Source: Pseudotabrizicola sp. (GTDB lineage: Bacteria > Pseudomonadota > Alphaproteobacteria > Rhodobacterales > Rhodobacteraceae). Taken from it: DNA of 64,000 nucleotides. Position numbers and translations under genes: made by a program. The notes under the pieces are model-generated. The model had not been told where the DNA came from, made no database searches, and worked only from the letters and a program-made list of their open reading frames with translations. Location of the stretch: NCBI RefSeq assembly GCF_030684215.1, contig NZ_JAUXOV010000036.1, forward strand, positions 111,892 to 175,891, given 5' to 3'. This document shows positions 8,448-17,553 of the stretch, piece after piece (the first letter of the stretch is position 1; every line of letters begins with the position of its first letter).

Positions 8448-10162
8448 GTGCGAACCCCGGCAAAGCGCGCTTGCCAGTCGGTGCGTTCCTCGTCGGTGAT
8501 CTTGCGGAACAGGTTTTCGGGCACCGCGAACGCGGCGCCCGGCTCCAGCACCCGCATCGCTGCGGGCAAGTCATCAGGCCATGTCCAGTCATCCGATTCC
8601 ATCGCGGCCATCATCGTTGCTGATGCGTCAGGGATGAAAGGCTGCGACAGGATCGCGTAAACCCGGATCAGGTTCAGTGCCAGCCGCACCATCGCCTGCG
8701 CTTGCTCGGGATCGGTTTTCACCACGGTCCAAGGGGCGGCGGCTTGCAGGTATTCGTTGCCGATCACCCAGATTGCGCGCAGTTCGGCGGCAGCCTTGCG
8801 CACCTCCATCGCCTGCATCAGCGTCTCATACTCGCGGATGCGCGCGCCAAGGTCGGCAATCAGCGCGGTCTCCATCGGGCCAAAGTGGCCACCCGCCGGA
8901 ACAGTGGTGCCGAACTTCGCGGTGGCAAATTTTGTCACCCGGCTGACCAGATTGCCCAGCACATCCGCCAGATCCTTGTTCACAGAGCCTTGGAAATTCT
9001 CCCAGGTGAACTCGGCGTCTGACGATTCTGGCGCATGGGACAAAAGCCACCAGCGCCAGTAATCGGCGGGCAGGATCGACAAGGCTTGATCCATGAACAC
9101 CCCGCGCCCGCGTGAGGTGGAGAACTGGCCACCATCATAATTGAGGTAGTTGAAGGACTTGAGGTAATCGACCAGCTTCCACGGCTCGCCCGATCCAAGG
9201 ATGGTGGCCGGGAAGGACAGGGTGTGGAAGGGCACGTTGTCTTTGCCCATGAACTGGTAATAGGTCACGTCCTCGGCGCCCATGTCGGTGCGCCACCAGC
9301 GCTGCCACGCGGCATCGTCCAGCCCGTTGGCATCGGCCCATTCGGCGGTGGCGGCAATGTATTCGATGGGGGCGTCGAACCAGACGTAGAACACCTTGCC
9401 CTCCATCCCCGGCCAGGGCTGATCGCCACGCTTGACCGGAATGCCCCAGTGCAGATCGCGTGTGATGCCCCGATCCTGCAACCCGTCACCATCATTGAGC
9501 CACTTCTTCGCAATCGAGGTGGTCAGCAGGGGCCAGTCGTGTTTGCTGTCGATCCACGCCTCCAGCTTGTCACGCAAGGACCGCTGCATCAGATACAGGT
9601 GCTTGGTCTCGCGCAGTTCCAGCTTGGTGCTGCCGGAAATGGTCGATCGTGGGTTGATCAGATCGGTCGGGTCAAGCTGCTTGGTACAGTTGTCGCACTG
9701 ATCGCCGCGCGCAGAGTCGTAGCCGCAGTTGGGGCAGGTGCCTTCAACATAACGGTCGGGCAGGAAGCGGCCGTCATCAACCGAATAGATCATCTTTTCC
9801 GAAACTTCGCGGATCAGGCCGTTATCGGCCAAGGCCGCTGCAAAAGCCTGGGTCAGGTGATGGTTGCGCTGGCTGGACGACCGGCCGAAATGGTCGAACG
9901 ACAGCCGGAAGCCGCGCGCAATCTCGGCCTGCACGGCGTGCATTTCGGCGCAGTATTCCGCCACGGGCTGTCCTGCCTTGGCCGCGGCCAGTTCGGCGGG
10001 CGTGCCGTGTTCATCGGTGGCGCAGATGAACATCACCTCATGCCCGCGGGCGCGGTTATAGCGGGCGAACAGGTCGGCGGGCAGTTGGCTGCCGACGAGG
10101 TTGCCCAGATGCTTGATCCCGTTGATATAGGGAATGGCCGAGGTGATGAGAATCCGTGCCAT
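8444..10162 (-). CDS. metG: Methionyl-tRNA synthetase
   Basis: 572 residues. It charges tRNA-Met in the cytoplasm. The class I HIGH-equivalent motif is HLGN (about 18-21) following [10 protein letters not shown] zinc knuckle of the CPNCG...CDNC type lies near residues 143-162, and the KMSKS-equivalent loop reads FSTSRGRG, the form I recall as usual in Rhodobacterales. The anticodon-binding helical domain occupies the C-terminal third; there is no C-terminal tRNA-binding (EMAP-like) domain. It heads a minus-strand operon with the glycosyltransferase and neuA genes, so the nonulosonate activation gene may share a housekeeping promoter. Confidence 0.97.
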   Translation of the reverse strand: MARILITSAIPYINGIKHLGNLVGSQLPADLFARYNRARGHEVMFICATDEHGTPAELAAAKAGQPVAEYCAEMHAVQAEIARGFRLSFDHFGRSSSQRNHHLTQAFAAALADNGLIREVSEKMIYSVDDGRFLPDRYVEGTCPNCGYDSARGDQCDNCTKQLDPTDLINPRSTISGSTKLELRETKHLYLMQRSLRDKLEAWIDSKHDWPLLTTSIAKKWLNDGDGLQDRGITRDLHWGIPVKRGDQPWPGMEGKVFYVWFDAPIEYIAATAEWADANGLDDAAWQRWWRTDMGAEDVTYYQFMGKDNVPFHTLSFPATILGSGEPWKLVDYLKSFNYLNYDGGQFSTSRGRGVFMDQALSILPADYWRWWLLSHAPESSDAEFTWENFQGSVNKDLADVLGNLVSRVTKFATAKFGTTVPAGGHFGPMETALIADLGARIREYETLMQAMEVRKAAAELRAIWVIGNEYLQAAAPWTVVKTDPEQAQAMVRLALNLIRVYAILSQPFIPDASATMMAAMESDDWTWPDDLPAAMRVLEPGAAFAVPENLFRKITDEERTDWQARFAGVRT

Positions 10163-10247
10163 GTTGCGCCTTTGCCTGATTATGGCGTTCGTTTAACGCA
10201 AGCAGTGCGAGCTTGCCAGAGCATGCGCGGGGGGCAGGCGGCGCATT

Positions 10248-10272
10248 TTGAGTATTTGGAAAGCAGCAATCC
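10248..10272 (+). repeat. Intergenic repeat element, copy 1 (partial)
   Basis: TTGAGTATTTGGAAAGCAGC in the gap between the MFS gene and metG resembles the core found again near 28264, 28302, 47000 and 63970. It is preceded by a G-run (10229-10234). This copy lacks the AAGATGAA tail. Confidence 0.45.
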
Positions 10273-10292
10273 ATAAGGCGTGCACGTTTTGG

Positions 10293-11513
10293 TCAGCGGT
10301 CCCGGCGGCCGCGCAGTAGTTTGCCAATCAGGAAAGAGGTGCGCGGCTCATAGGTATAGGGGGTGCGGCTGCCGGGTGTGGGGCGGGCACGCATCCGGGC
10401 AAGGCCGAACAGGATCAGCCCGATATGGGCGAGCGCGATCATCAGGAACATCGCCGAGGGGCCATAGCTGTCGATCAGCAGCGCGGCAATCAGCGGGCTT
10501 GCGATTGCACCGACAGCGTAGAGGAACATCAGGGCGGCGGACAGTTCCACCCGTTCCATCTGGGTGGCATAGTCATGGGCATGGGCGGTCGAGATGGAAT
10601 AGACCGGCAAGGTGACAAAGCCGAAAAACCCGGCGGCCAGAAAGACGCCCACCGTGCCGCTGCCTGCCGCCAACACGGTTGCTGCACAGGCCGCTGCCCC
10701 GGCGACCGATATGACGATCAGCACCCAGCGACGGTCGTAGCGGTCGGCCAGCCAACCGACGGGATATTGTGCGAAGGCCCCGCCAAGGACGTAGGCCGCC
10801 AGAAACAGCGCGATCTGATCGGCGCGCAGGCCGACCTCGGTGCCGTAAAGCGGGCCGACCATGCGGAAGGCGGCCCCGGTGATGCCGGACACCACGACAC
10901 CCGCCGAGGCAAGTGGCGACAATCGCCAGGCGAGGCCGGGGCGCAGACGCGGCGCGTCGGGCATCTCGGGCGCTTCGGCACGGCTGAGGGTGAGGGGAAA
11001 GATGGCAAGGCAACACAGCAGAGCGAGGATGTTGTAAGACAGGTAGCTGGCTGGCTCCAGCACCCCGATCATCAACTGCGCACCAAGGCTGCCGGCGATA
11101 TCGACCACGCGGTACAGCCCCATGGCGCGCCCTCGGGTTTCATTGGTGACCTTGGCCTGCAACCACGCCTCGATGATCGTGTAGCACCCCGCCACCGCCA
11201 GCCCCGATGTCAGCCGCATCAGCGCCCAGGCATAGGGATCGACCACCATCATATGCGCCAGAATGCCCAGCGTGCCTGCGGCGGTAAAGGCAGCGAAGGC
11301 GCGCGAATGTCCGACATCTCCCATCAGGCGTGGGGCCCACCAGCAACCGATGAAGAACCCGAAGAAATGCGCCGAGCCAAGAAAGCCGATCTGCGCCGTG
11401 CTGAACCCCAATGCGACGCCGGATATGGCATCCAATGGGGCCACGCCGCCAAGGCCAAGCTGCAAAAGCACGACCGACAGGAACAGGGCAGCAAAGGAGA
11501 CCAGCAAGCGCAT
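10293..11513 (-). CDS. MFS transporter
   Basis: About 406 residues with roughly 12 hydrophobic segments, of the major facilitator superfamily. The first helix is RLLVSFAALFLSVVLLQLG, and the cytoplasmic loop 2-3 motif appears around WWAPRLMGDVGHSR. The second-half equivalent is GWLADRYDRRW. I place the start at ATG 11513, directly before helix 1. An upstream ATG at 11591 has a better ribosome binding site (AAGG 10 bases away) and would add 26 mostly basic residues, so the true start is open. It resembles the YcaD-like putative transporters; the substrate is unknown. It is separated from metG by about 130 bases and transcribed in the same direction. Confidence 0.85.
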   Translation of the reverse strand: MRLLVSFAALFLSVVLLQLGLGGVAPLDAISGVALGFSTAQIGFLGSAHFFGFFIGCWWAPRLMGDVGHSRAFAAFTAAGTLGILAHMMVVDPYAWALMRLTSGLAVAGCYTIIEAWLQAKVTNETRGRAMGLYRVVDIAGSLGAQLMIGVLEPASYLSYNILALLCCLAIFPLTLSRAEAPEMPDAPRLRPGLAWRLSPLASAGVVVSGITGAAFRMVGPLYGTEVGLRADQIALFLAAYVLGGAFAQYPVGWLADRYDRRWVLIVISVAGAAACAATVLAAGSGTVGVFLAAGFFGFVTLPVYSISTAHAHDYATQMERVELSAALMFLYAVGAIASPLIAALLIDSYGPSAMFLMIALAHIGLILFGLARMRARPTPGSRTPYTYEPRTSFLIGKLLRGRRDR

Positions 11514-11703
11514 AAAGGCCAGCAGAGCGGTTTTGTCGGGCAGAGTAAAGGGCGGTTTTCGGCGCTGTCGCGGGGCGGCAAACCGTGACATCGCACAAGA
11601 CCTTGCTGTGCAAATCATCGTGCAGTGGGCTGACTGGACTTGCCATGCCAGACAGGGCGGTTAGGTTGCGTGCCAAGAGAATATGCGATGAAAAGGGCAG
11701 GTA

Positions 11704-12747
11704 ATGGAACGGGTTCGACTGGGACACAGCGGAATAGACGTATCCAGGCTTTGCCTTGGCACGATGACATGGGGCAGCCAGAACACGCAGGCCGAGGGTC
11801 ACGCTCAGGCCGATATGGCCATGGACCATGGTGTGACCTTTTGGGACACAGCGGAAATGTATCCGACCAACCCGGTCAAGGCCGAGACGGTGGGCAATAC
11901 CGAAACCATCATCGGCACCTGGCTGTCACAGCGTGGCGGGCGCAGCCGGGTGCAGATCGCGACCAAGATCAGCGGGGCGGGGCAGGCGGCGGTGCGCGAT
12001 GGTGCTCCGATAACCGGGGCCGCACTGCGGGCGGCGGTCGAGGACAGTCTGCGCCGGTTGCAGACCGATTACATCGACCTTTACCAACTGCACTGGCCTA
12101 ACCGGGGCAGCTATCACTTTCGCCAGGCGTGGCGCTTTGCCCCGCGTGTGACAGACCGCTCGGAAGTTGAAGCGCATATGCTGGATGTGCTGCACACCGC
12201 CGCTGACCTGATCGATCAAGGCAAGATCCGCGCCATCGGCCTGTCGAATGAAAGCACCTGGGGGGCGGCGCTGTGGCTGCATCTGGCGCAGACCCATGGC
12301 CTGCCGCGCATGATGTCGGTGCAGAACGAATACTCGCTGTTGTGCCGCCAGTTCGACACTGATTGGTGCGAGCTAAGCACGCTTGAGGATATGCCGCTGT
12401 TGGCGTTCTCCCCTCTCGCGGCGGGCTTGCTCAGCGGTAAGTATGCGGGCGATGTGGTGCCCGAAGGCACACGGCGTAGCTTCACCCCCGATCTTGGCGG
12501 GCGGATCACGCCGCAGGTGTTTCCGGCCGTGGCGGCCTATCTTGGCATTGCAGCGACCCATGGGCTTGACCCGTGCCAGATGGCAATTGCGTTTTGTCTG
12601 TCGCGCCCGTTTCCCTGTATCCCGATCATCGGGGCCACCAGTCTTGGGCAACTGGCCGTCAATCTGAAGGCGGCGGATCTTTCTTTGTCCGAATCGGTGC
12701 TGGCCGATATCGCCATAGCGCATCGCCTGCACCCTATGCCGTATTGA
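11704..12747 (+). CDS. Aldo/keto reductase (Tas-like)
   Basis: 347 residues with an (alpha/beta)8 NADPH-dependent oxidoreductase fold. VTFWDTAEMYP carries the catalytic Asp and Tyr, followed by VQIATKISG (catalytic Lys) and LYQLHWPNRG (catalytic His). The IRAIGLSNES and VQNEYSLLCR stretches, and the long insert after the His motif, match E. coli Tas rather than the shorter AKR families. The substrate is not evident. It stands alone on the plus strand and diverges from the MFS gene; the lipoprotein gene begins 8 bases after its stop. Confidence 0.9.
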   Translation: MERVRLGHSGIDVSRLCLGTMTWGSQNTQAEGHAQADMAMDHGVTFWDTAEMYPTNPVKAETVGNTETIIGTWLSQRGGRSRVQIATKISGAGQAAVRDGAPITGAALRAAVEDSLRRLQTDYIDLYQLHWPNRGSYHFRQAWRFAPRVTDRSEVEAHMLDVLHTAADLIDQGKIRAIGLSNESTWGAALWLHLAQTHGLPRMMSVQNEYSLLCRQFDTDWCELSTLEDMPLLAFSPLAAGLLSGKYAGDVVPEGTRRSFTPDLGGRITPQVFPAVAAYLGIAATHGLDPCQMAIAFCLSRPFPCIPIIGATSLGQLAVNLKAADLSLSESVLADIAIAHRLHPMPY

Positions 12748-12755
12748 GCCGCACC

Positions 12756-13286
12756 ATGCGCCTGATCCCTTTTGTAGTGTGTGCTTTGCTTGGGCTGGCG
12801 GGCTGTCAGGCGCTTCCCTTTGGCAATCGGGGTGGGGCAGAGCCTGCGGCGGCTGTGGAAAGCCCGATCACCGGGGGGGAGATTGCGGTGACCTCGTTGG
12901 ATGGCGCGGCACCCCTTGCGGCGAAGGCTGTGCCACCCCCTGATGATCAAGACCCCGCGCCATTGGCACCAGTGCCGGACAAGATGCCCGATGCGCCGTC
13001 CGGCGCCGCCCCGGCTGCAGCAGAGCCGGTAGCACCCGTGGCCATCAAGACAGCCGCGCATCTGGCCTGCGAAAAGCGGGGCGGACGGTGGAGCGTGGCG
13101 GGCGGCGGATCGGCAGCCTTTTGCCAGTCGCCCACCAAGGATGGGGGCAAATCCTGCCAGAAATCAACCGATTGCACAGGTTATTGCCTTGAAAAGTCCA
13201 GAACCTGTGCCCCGGTTACGCCAATGCTGAGCTGTCATGACATCCTGAACGAGACCGGAAGGATGTTGACCCAATGTATCAACTGA
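12756..13286 (+). CDS. Putative lipoprotein with Cys-rich C-terminal domain
   Basis: 176 residues. A short signal sequence ends in the lipobox LAGC (C17), so the mature protein should be lipid-anchored. A Pro/Ala-rich linker (about 30-110) leads to a compact domain of about 70 residues with eight cysteines (ACEKRGG ... FCQSP ... SCQKSTDC ... YCLEKSRTC ... SCHDIL ... QCIN), likely a disulfide-knotted periplasmic module. I do not recognise the family. ATG 12756 is chosen because it places the signal peptide correctly. It overlaps the next lipoprotein gene by 13 bases. Confidence 0.7.
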   Translation: MRLIPFVVCALLGLAGCQALPFGNRGGAEPAAAVESPITGGEIAVTSLDGAAPLAAKAVPPPDDQDPAPLAPVPDKMPDAPSGAAPAAAEPVAPVAIKTAAHLACEKRGGRWSVAGGGSAAFCQSPTKDGGKSCQKSTDCTGYCLEKSRTCAPVTPMLSCHDILNETGRMLTQCIN

Positions 13287-13792
13287 AGCGCGGGTTATGG
13301 GGTGGTCTTGCCTTGGCCCTTGTGGTGCTGGCGGGCTGCGCGCCCAAAACTGCACCGCCTGAAGCGGTCAGCTATCGACCGTCAGGCGCACCGATCTGGT
13401 CGAACGCGCAGTTTGATCAGGCGCGGCTCGTGGGCAACTGGCGGCAATCGGCGGCTTTTGCGACGACGGGTGGCTGTGCCCCCGGTGGGGCAGAGATTGG
13501 CGGGCAGGCGGGCGCGCTGACGGTGAATGCGCGGCTGTGCCTGTCGGGGCAGGATGTGCGGCTGACCGGGCCGTTGCAGGCCATCGGGCCGGGTCGGTTC
13601 CGCGCGGGCGGGCAGGAATGGTGGGTGATCTGGGTCGATACCGATTACCGCACCCTTGCCATCGGTACGCCGTCTGGGGCGTTTGGCTTTATCCTCAATC
13701 GGGGCGGGGCCTTGCCGCGCGACCGCCTGACCGCCGCGCGTGAGATTTTCGATTTCAACGGCTATGACACAAGGCTGTTGCAGGCCTTCTAA
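13274..13792 (+). CDS. Lipocalin-like outer-membrane lipoprotein
   Basis: 172 residues. The signal peptide ends in lipobox LAGC (C22). The lipocalin G-x-W signature is VGNW (about 53-56), and the second lipocalin hallmark, VDTDYRTLAIGTPSG, is very close to bacterial Blc, which binds lipids or fatty acids at the outer membrane. It is co-transcribed with the preceding lipoprotein. Its stop overlaps the convergent XRE regulator by 4 bases. A role in membrane lipid maintenance would suit the neighbouring desaturase gene, but that is only context. Confidence 0.75.
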   Translation: MYQLKRGLWGGLALALVVLAGCAPKTAPPEAVSYRPSGAPIWSNAQFDQARLVGNWRQSAAFATTGGCAPGGAEIGGQAGALTVNARLCLSGQDVRLTGPLQAIGPGRFRAGGQEWWVIWVDTDYRTLAIGTPSGAFGFILNRGGALPRDRLTAAREIFDFNGYDTRLLQAF

Positions 13793-14637
13793 GAAATCCG
13801 CGACCGCAAATCGCGCAGATGCGCGGGCACATCGCGGGCGCTGATTTCGGCCTCGCGCACCAGCCAGTCAAAATGCCGGGTGAAACTTTCCACCCGCGCG
13901 GTGTCGCGGAACGCCAGATAGTGCCGCCCCAGATACAGCACAGCCAGCAGCGGCCCGAACACCGTGATCGGAGCGGAAAACACCCGGCGCGCGTCAAACA
14001 GATAGATCCGCAGCGCCGGATACAGCGCCTCAGACAATTCTATCAGCCGGTCGATCTGCTCCAGCCGCAGGGCGACGGGAAGGCCGGTGTAATAGCCAGT
14101 TGCGGTGGCAAAGGCCAAAAGCTCGTGCCGGGGCAGGGCGATTTCGTAATCCGACCGCGCGCCGCGCATCCAGCTTAGCCGGTCCTCGAACGCGCCAATC
14201 GCCTGCGCCGCCGATCGCCCCAGTTGCGGCGCATATTCCCAATCGACCATGGCCCGCGTCTTCAGCGTATCGGGCAGGGTGGCGGGCACATGGCGGATCT
14301 TGTAGCCCGCCGCCTCTTGGTGCCAGCCAAAGATCGCCTCGTCGATCAGAGCACGCGGGGCTTGGGTTTCGGTCAACTGCATCGCTAACAGGTCTGCCAT
14401 CGGCTCGGGCCGCCCGGAGAGGCCCAGCAACCAGTCGGCAGATACCCCAAGGGATTGCGCGCAATCGGCGGCAAGCTGGGCATTGGGCATGCGTTTGTCC
14501 GACACCAGAAGCTGGCTGATGGTGGACCGATCCACCCCGCAAGCCCGCGCCAAAGCCGCCTGTGACATGCCGCGTTCGGCCATCGCCTCGGCCAATCGGG
14601 TGCGGAACAGGGCCGCCCGGATGCGTTTGTCGATCAT
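13789..14637 (-). CDS. XRE family transcriptional regulator
   Basis: 282 residues. The N-terminal helix-turn-helix (about 12-68) contains MSQAALARACGVDRSTISQL, a clear Cro/CI-type domain followed by GVSADWLLGLSG. The remaining 200 residues form an unrecognised, probably ligand-binding or dimerisation domain rich in Leu, Arg and Tyr. It diverges from the fatty acid desaturase gene across a 117-base gap with a GTGATA/TATCAC palindrome, so control of that gene and of itself is likely. A fatty-acid-related signal is an inference from the neighbour only. Confidence 0.8.
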   Translation of the reverse strand: MIDKRIRAALFRTRLAEAMAERGMSQAALARACGVDRSTISQLLVSDKRMPNAQLAADCAQSLGVSADWLLGLSGRPEPMADLLAMQLTETQAPRALIDEAIFGWHQEAAGYKIRHVPATLPDTLKTRAMVDWEYAPQLGRSAAQAIGAFEDRLSWMRGARSDYEIALPRHELLAFATATGYYTGLPVALRLEQIDRLIELSEALYPALRIYLFDARRVFSAPITVFGPLLAVLYLGRHYLAFRDTARVESFTRHFDWLVREAEISARDVPAHLRDLRSRIS

Positions 14638-14714
14638 AGCCCGCCTTTGGTGATTAAAGTCAACGAAGGTGATATTTTGTTGCGTATCCTTGGCGTTTTC
14701 GGGGCGCAGCGCAA

Positions 14715-14739
14715 GTGATAGTCACAAAAGGGTTATCAC
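14715..14739. promoter_or_regulatory. Candidate operator between XRE regulator and desaturase
   Basis: GTGATA (14715-14720) and TATCAC (14734-14739) form an inverted repeat with 13 bases between arms, 16 bases before the desaturase start. Another GTGATA occurs at about 14669-14674 in the same 117-base divergent gap. The position suits an operator for the adjacent XRE protein. Confidence 0.4.
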
Positions 14740-14754
14740 ATACGGATCAACATC

Positions 14755-15735
14755 TTGGACCAAAGCGACCCAGTCCTTTCCCACCGCAGCCGCGCCGCAG
14801 TTGAATGGCCTACTCTGTCCGTTTTGATTGTCACCTATGGGCTGTGGGCCTTTGGCACCACCACGCTTTACACCCTGTCGCCTGTTCTGGCGGTGATCGT
14901 GACGGCGCTGGCCATCACGCAATATTCCTCGCTTCAGCACGAGGCGCTGCATGGCCACCCGTTCCAGACCCCGTGGCTGAATGAGGCACTGGTGTTTCCG
15001 GCGCTGTTTCCCACCGTGCCCTATGGCCGCTTTCGCGCCACCCATCTGGCGCATCACCACGACCCGATCCTGACCGATCCCTATGATGACCCGGAATCGA
15101 ACTACCTTGACCCGGTGGTCTGGGCGCGCCAGCCGCGCTGGATGCAGCATGTGCTGAGTGCCAACAACACGCTGCTTGGGCGTATGGTGATTGGCCCCCT
15201 GATTGGCACCATCTTTTGGCTGCGATCCGAGGCGCGGCTTTTGCGCCATGACCGCGCGGTGCAGCGCGACTGGCTGCTGCATCTTGGCGGGCTTGCGCTG
15301 CTGGTGTTGTGGCTGGCTTACGCTCCGATGGGGTGGGTGGGGTATCTGATTGCGTTCTACATCGCGGCGGGGTTGCTCAAAATCCGCACCTATCTGGAAC
15401 ACCGTGCGCATGAAGCCGCCCGTGCCCGCACGGTGGTTGTCGAAGACCGTGGCCCACTTGCATTGTTGTTTCTGAACAATAACCTGCACGTTGTTCACCA
15501 CATGCACCCGCAGGTGGCGTGGTATCGTTTGCCTGCGCTGTATGCCGCGAACCGTGACCATTACCTGCGCCGCAATGACGGCTATGCCTACCGTTCCTAT
15601 GCCCAGATATTCGCACGACACTTCTTTCGTGCCAAAGACCCGGTGCCGCATCCGCTGATGCAGGCCGACGCCGCTTATACGATTCGTCGAAACGTCGGCG
15701 TGGTGCCAGAGTTGTCGAAAAACGGCACACCCTGA
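14755..15735 (+). CDS. Fatty acid desaturase, membrane-bound di-iron type
   Basis: 326 residues, an integral membrane enzyme. Three histidine clusters that would bind the di-iron centre are in order: QHEALHGHP (about 62-70), HLAHHHD (about 96-102) and NLHVVHHMHP (about 243-252). Hydrophobic segments lie before and between them. It should introduce a double bond or hydroxyl into a fatty-acyl or related chain. The TTG start at 14755 is the only good initiator at the expected N-terminus, with GGAT about 8 bases upstream. The 3' end runs 61 bases into the convergent NUDIX gene. Carotenoid ketolase/hydroxylase-like enzymes share the motifs, so the substrate is uncertain. Confidence 0.85.
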   Translation: MDQSDPVLSHRSRAAVEWPTLSVLIVTYGLWAFGTTTLYTLSPVLAVIVTALAITQYSSLQHEALHGHPFQTPWLNEALVFPALFPTVPYGRFRATHLAHHHDPILTDPYDDPESNYLDPVVWARQPRWMQHVLSANNTLLGRMVIGPLIGTIFWLRSEARLLRHDRAVQRDWLLHLGGLALLVLWLAYAPMGWVGYLIAFYIAAGLLKIRTYLEHRAHEAARARTVVVEDRGPLALLFLNNNLHVVHHMHPQVAWYRLPALYAANRDHYLRRNDGYAYRSYAQIFARHFFRAKDPVPHPLMQADAAYTIRRNVGVVPELSKNGTP

Positions 15736-16304
15736 TCTGGCGCACCACGCAGACTTGCGGTCACTTCGGCCAGCACCACTTCGGTTATGAACGGCAGATC
15801 AAGCGCGCGGGCTTCCGCCAGCCCGATCCAGTGCAGGTGTGAAAGCTCATCCCCTGCCGCGCTGAAATCATCTGGTGACCCAGCCAGGTAGCCCGAATCG
15901 GCCAGAAAGAACCGCGCATCAAACCGGCGTGTGCGACCGGGCGGTGTAATGGCGCGAAACACGAAGCGCAGCGCAGGCGCGTCGGTGGCAGGCAAGACCA
16001 GTCCGGTTTCCTCATGCAACTCACGCAGCGCCGCACCCGCCAAAGCGCCGGGTGAGGGGGCGGCATCGTTGGCCAAGATGCCAAGACGACGGACGCAAAG
16101 TGCGTTCATCGGCAAAGGGTTGGCCCCATCGCCCGGATCAACAGCACCGCCGGGGAACACGTATTTCGATGGCATGAACGCGGCCGCTGCCCCACGCATC
16201 CCCATCAGCACCTGTGCCCCAAGCGACGTTTCGCGCCACAAGATGACCGTTGCCGCCGCGCGGATCGGGGGGTCAGTCGCCAGCACGAGACCGGCCAAAG
16301 CCAT
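15675..16304 (-). CDS. NUDIX hydrolase
   Basis: 209 residues. It should hydrolyse a nucleoside diphosphate linked to another group. The Nudix box is split by a long insert: GGAVDPGD (about 52-59), then GAALRELHEETGL (about 89-101) with the catalytic REL..EE residues. That arrangement matches CoA-pyrophosphatase or NUDT19-like enzymes rather than MutT. The start overlaps the DUF983 gene by about 30 bases on the same strand. Its 3' end overlaps the desaturase gene by 61 bases in antisense. Confidence 0.88.
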   Translation of the reverse strand: MALAGLVLATDPPIRAAATVILWRETSLGAQVLMGMRGAAAAFMPSKYVFPGGAVDPGDGANPLPMNALCVRRLGILANDAAPSPGALAGAALRELHEETGLVLPATDAPALRFVFRAITPPGRTRRFDARFFLADSGYLAGSPDDFSAAGDELSHLHWIGLAEARALDLPFITEVVLAEVTASLRGAPDQGVPFFDNSGTTPTFRRIV

Positions 16305-16698
16305 GCATCCGCTTGGCCCACTGGATCGCCACCATCACGCCTTTGAGCCGGGGCAGCAGATATAGCGACAATGCCACCGTGCCCACTGAGAACACCGAGG
16401 CCAGCACCAGCGGGTCGGGCCGAAAGGCAGTAAACACATACAGGATCAGCGGGGCCATCAGGTGCCCGACGATCAGAATGGTCAGATAGGCCGGGCCGTC
16501 ATCGGCGCGGTGATGGTGAAACGCCTCACCACACACCGGGCAGGTGTCGCGCACTTTCAGATAGCTGCGCAGCATCTGCCCCGCGCCGCAATTCGGGCAG
16601 CGCCGGTGCCAGCCCCGCAGCATGGCCGGGCGCAAGGCGCGGTCCTCGTGATCATCCATCACGGGATCAGAAACTGCGGAGATCAATGTATCCGGCAT
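16273..16698 (-). CDS. DUF983 family membrane protein
   Basis: 141 residues. A zinc-ribbon-like pair CPNCG and CPVCG (about 34-60) precedes two transmembrane helices (YLTILIVGHLMAPLILYVF and VLASVFSVGTVALSLYLLP), the standard DUF983 layout. Function is not established. In alphaproteobacteria the gene often sits near cytochrome oxidase assembly genes or, as here, beside a NUDIX gene. ATG 16698 is preferred; a longer frame to 16746 adds 16 unlikely residues. It is co-directional and overlapping with the NUDIX gene. Confidence 0.8.
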   Translation of the reverse strand: MPDTLISAVSDPVMDDHEDRALRPAMLRGWHRRCPNCGAGQMLRSYLKVRDTCPVCGEAFHHHRADDGPAYLTILIVGHLMAPLILYVFTAFRPDPLVLASVFSVGTVALSLYLLPRLKGVMVAIQWAKRMHGFGRSRAGD

Positions 16699-16915
16699 GG
16701 TCGCACAACTTTTATATTGGGGGCAGCGTGAGTCGTACCTGCTCAAGCCTCATATTGTTACCGCAAACTATGTGGATATGGGAGGTCGCCCGACAGCGTT
16801 GCGCGGCTTTGTCGCAAGTCCGCAACATTCTGCGACGGAACCGGGACGGTGCCGCGTTTCACATTCACAAGGCCCGATACAAAGCAAAGGGCCGGTCTGA
16901 AAAAGGATGCGACCA

Positions 16916-17476
16916 ATGATCGATAAGAACCAAATCGTGGGTGCCTCGCTGGTGGTGCTGGCCATCGCCCTGACCGCAGGGGCTGCAATGGCCGACCGTG
17001 GTGACCGTATGGGTGGCCCGATGGGCGGCATGGGCGGTATGGCGGGCCCGATGGCGGGGATGGATTTTGCCGCGGTGGATGCGGATGGCGATGGCAAGGT
17101 CACGCAGGCCGAAATTGATGCGTATCGCGCTGCCCGGACCGCCGCGATTGATACCGATGGCGATGGCCTGTTGTCTGCTGAAGAAATCGCCGCCATGTAT
17201 ATCCGCACCGCCACTGAACGGGCCAACGCTCAGGCTGCACAGATGATTGAGCGGCTGGACACAGACGGCGATGGCAAGCTGTCGGCCGCTGAAATGGCGA
17301 CCCGTCCGATGCCCACCCGGATGTTTGACCGGTTGGACACTGACAAGGACGGCGCGATTTCCGAGGCTGAACTAGCCGCCGCCAAGGACCGCATGACCGA
17401 GCGACGCGGCGACAAGCGTGGTGGCAAGCGCGGGGAGCACCGGGGCGGCAACCATGGCCCGCGCGGCAACAACTGA
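16916..17476 (+). CDS. Secreted EF-hand calcium-binding protein
   Basis: 186 residues. A Sec signal peptide ends at AMA (residue 26), followed by a Gly/Met-rich stretch and four canonical 12-residue EF-hand loops: D55-E66, D79-E90, D115-E126 and D141-E152, each beginning DxDxDG and ending in Glu. The C-terminus is Arg/Gly/His-rich (about 160-186). It would bind Ca2+ in the periplasm or outside. ATG 16916 has AAAGG 9 bases upstream, better than ATG 16907. An ECF sigma factor, a small membrane protein and a CnrX-like sensor follow on the same strand, so it is probably their target or part of the sensing system. Confidence 0.88.
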   Translation: MIDKNQIVGASLVVLAIALTAGAAMADRGDRMGGPMGGMGGMAGPMAGMDFAAVDADGDGKVTQAEIDAYRAARTAAIDTDGDGLLSAEEIAAMYIRTATERANAQAAQMIERLDTDGDGKLSAAEMATRPMPTRMFDRLDTDKDGAISEAELAAAKDRMTERRGDKRGGKRGEHRGGNHGPRGNN

Positions 17477-17553
17477 TCCTGACCTGCAAGGGGGGGCCGC
17501 GTTGATGCGTAGCCCTTCCGGCGGGGGGCGAAAGCCGATAAGCCAGCAACAGG

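Noticed and set aside
9224..10276. A 350-codon open frame antisense to metG
   Set aside because: Same composition effect; metG carries every expected motif over this stretch.
16837..16860. ECF-type promoter GGAACC...GTTTC before the EF-hand gene
   Set aside because: The GGAAC element is attractive, but the spacing to the GTTTC is only 14 bases, shorter than the 15-17 usual for this class.
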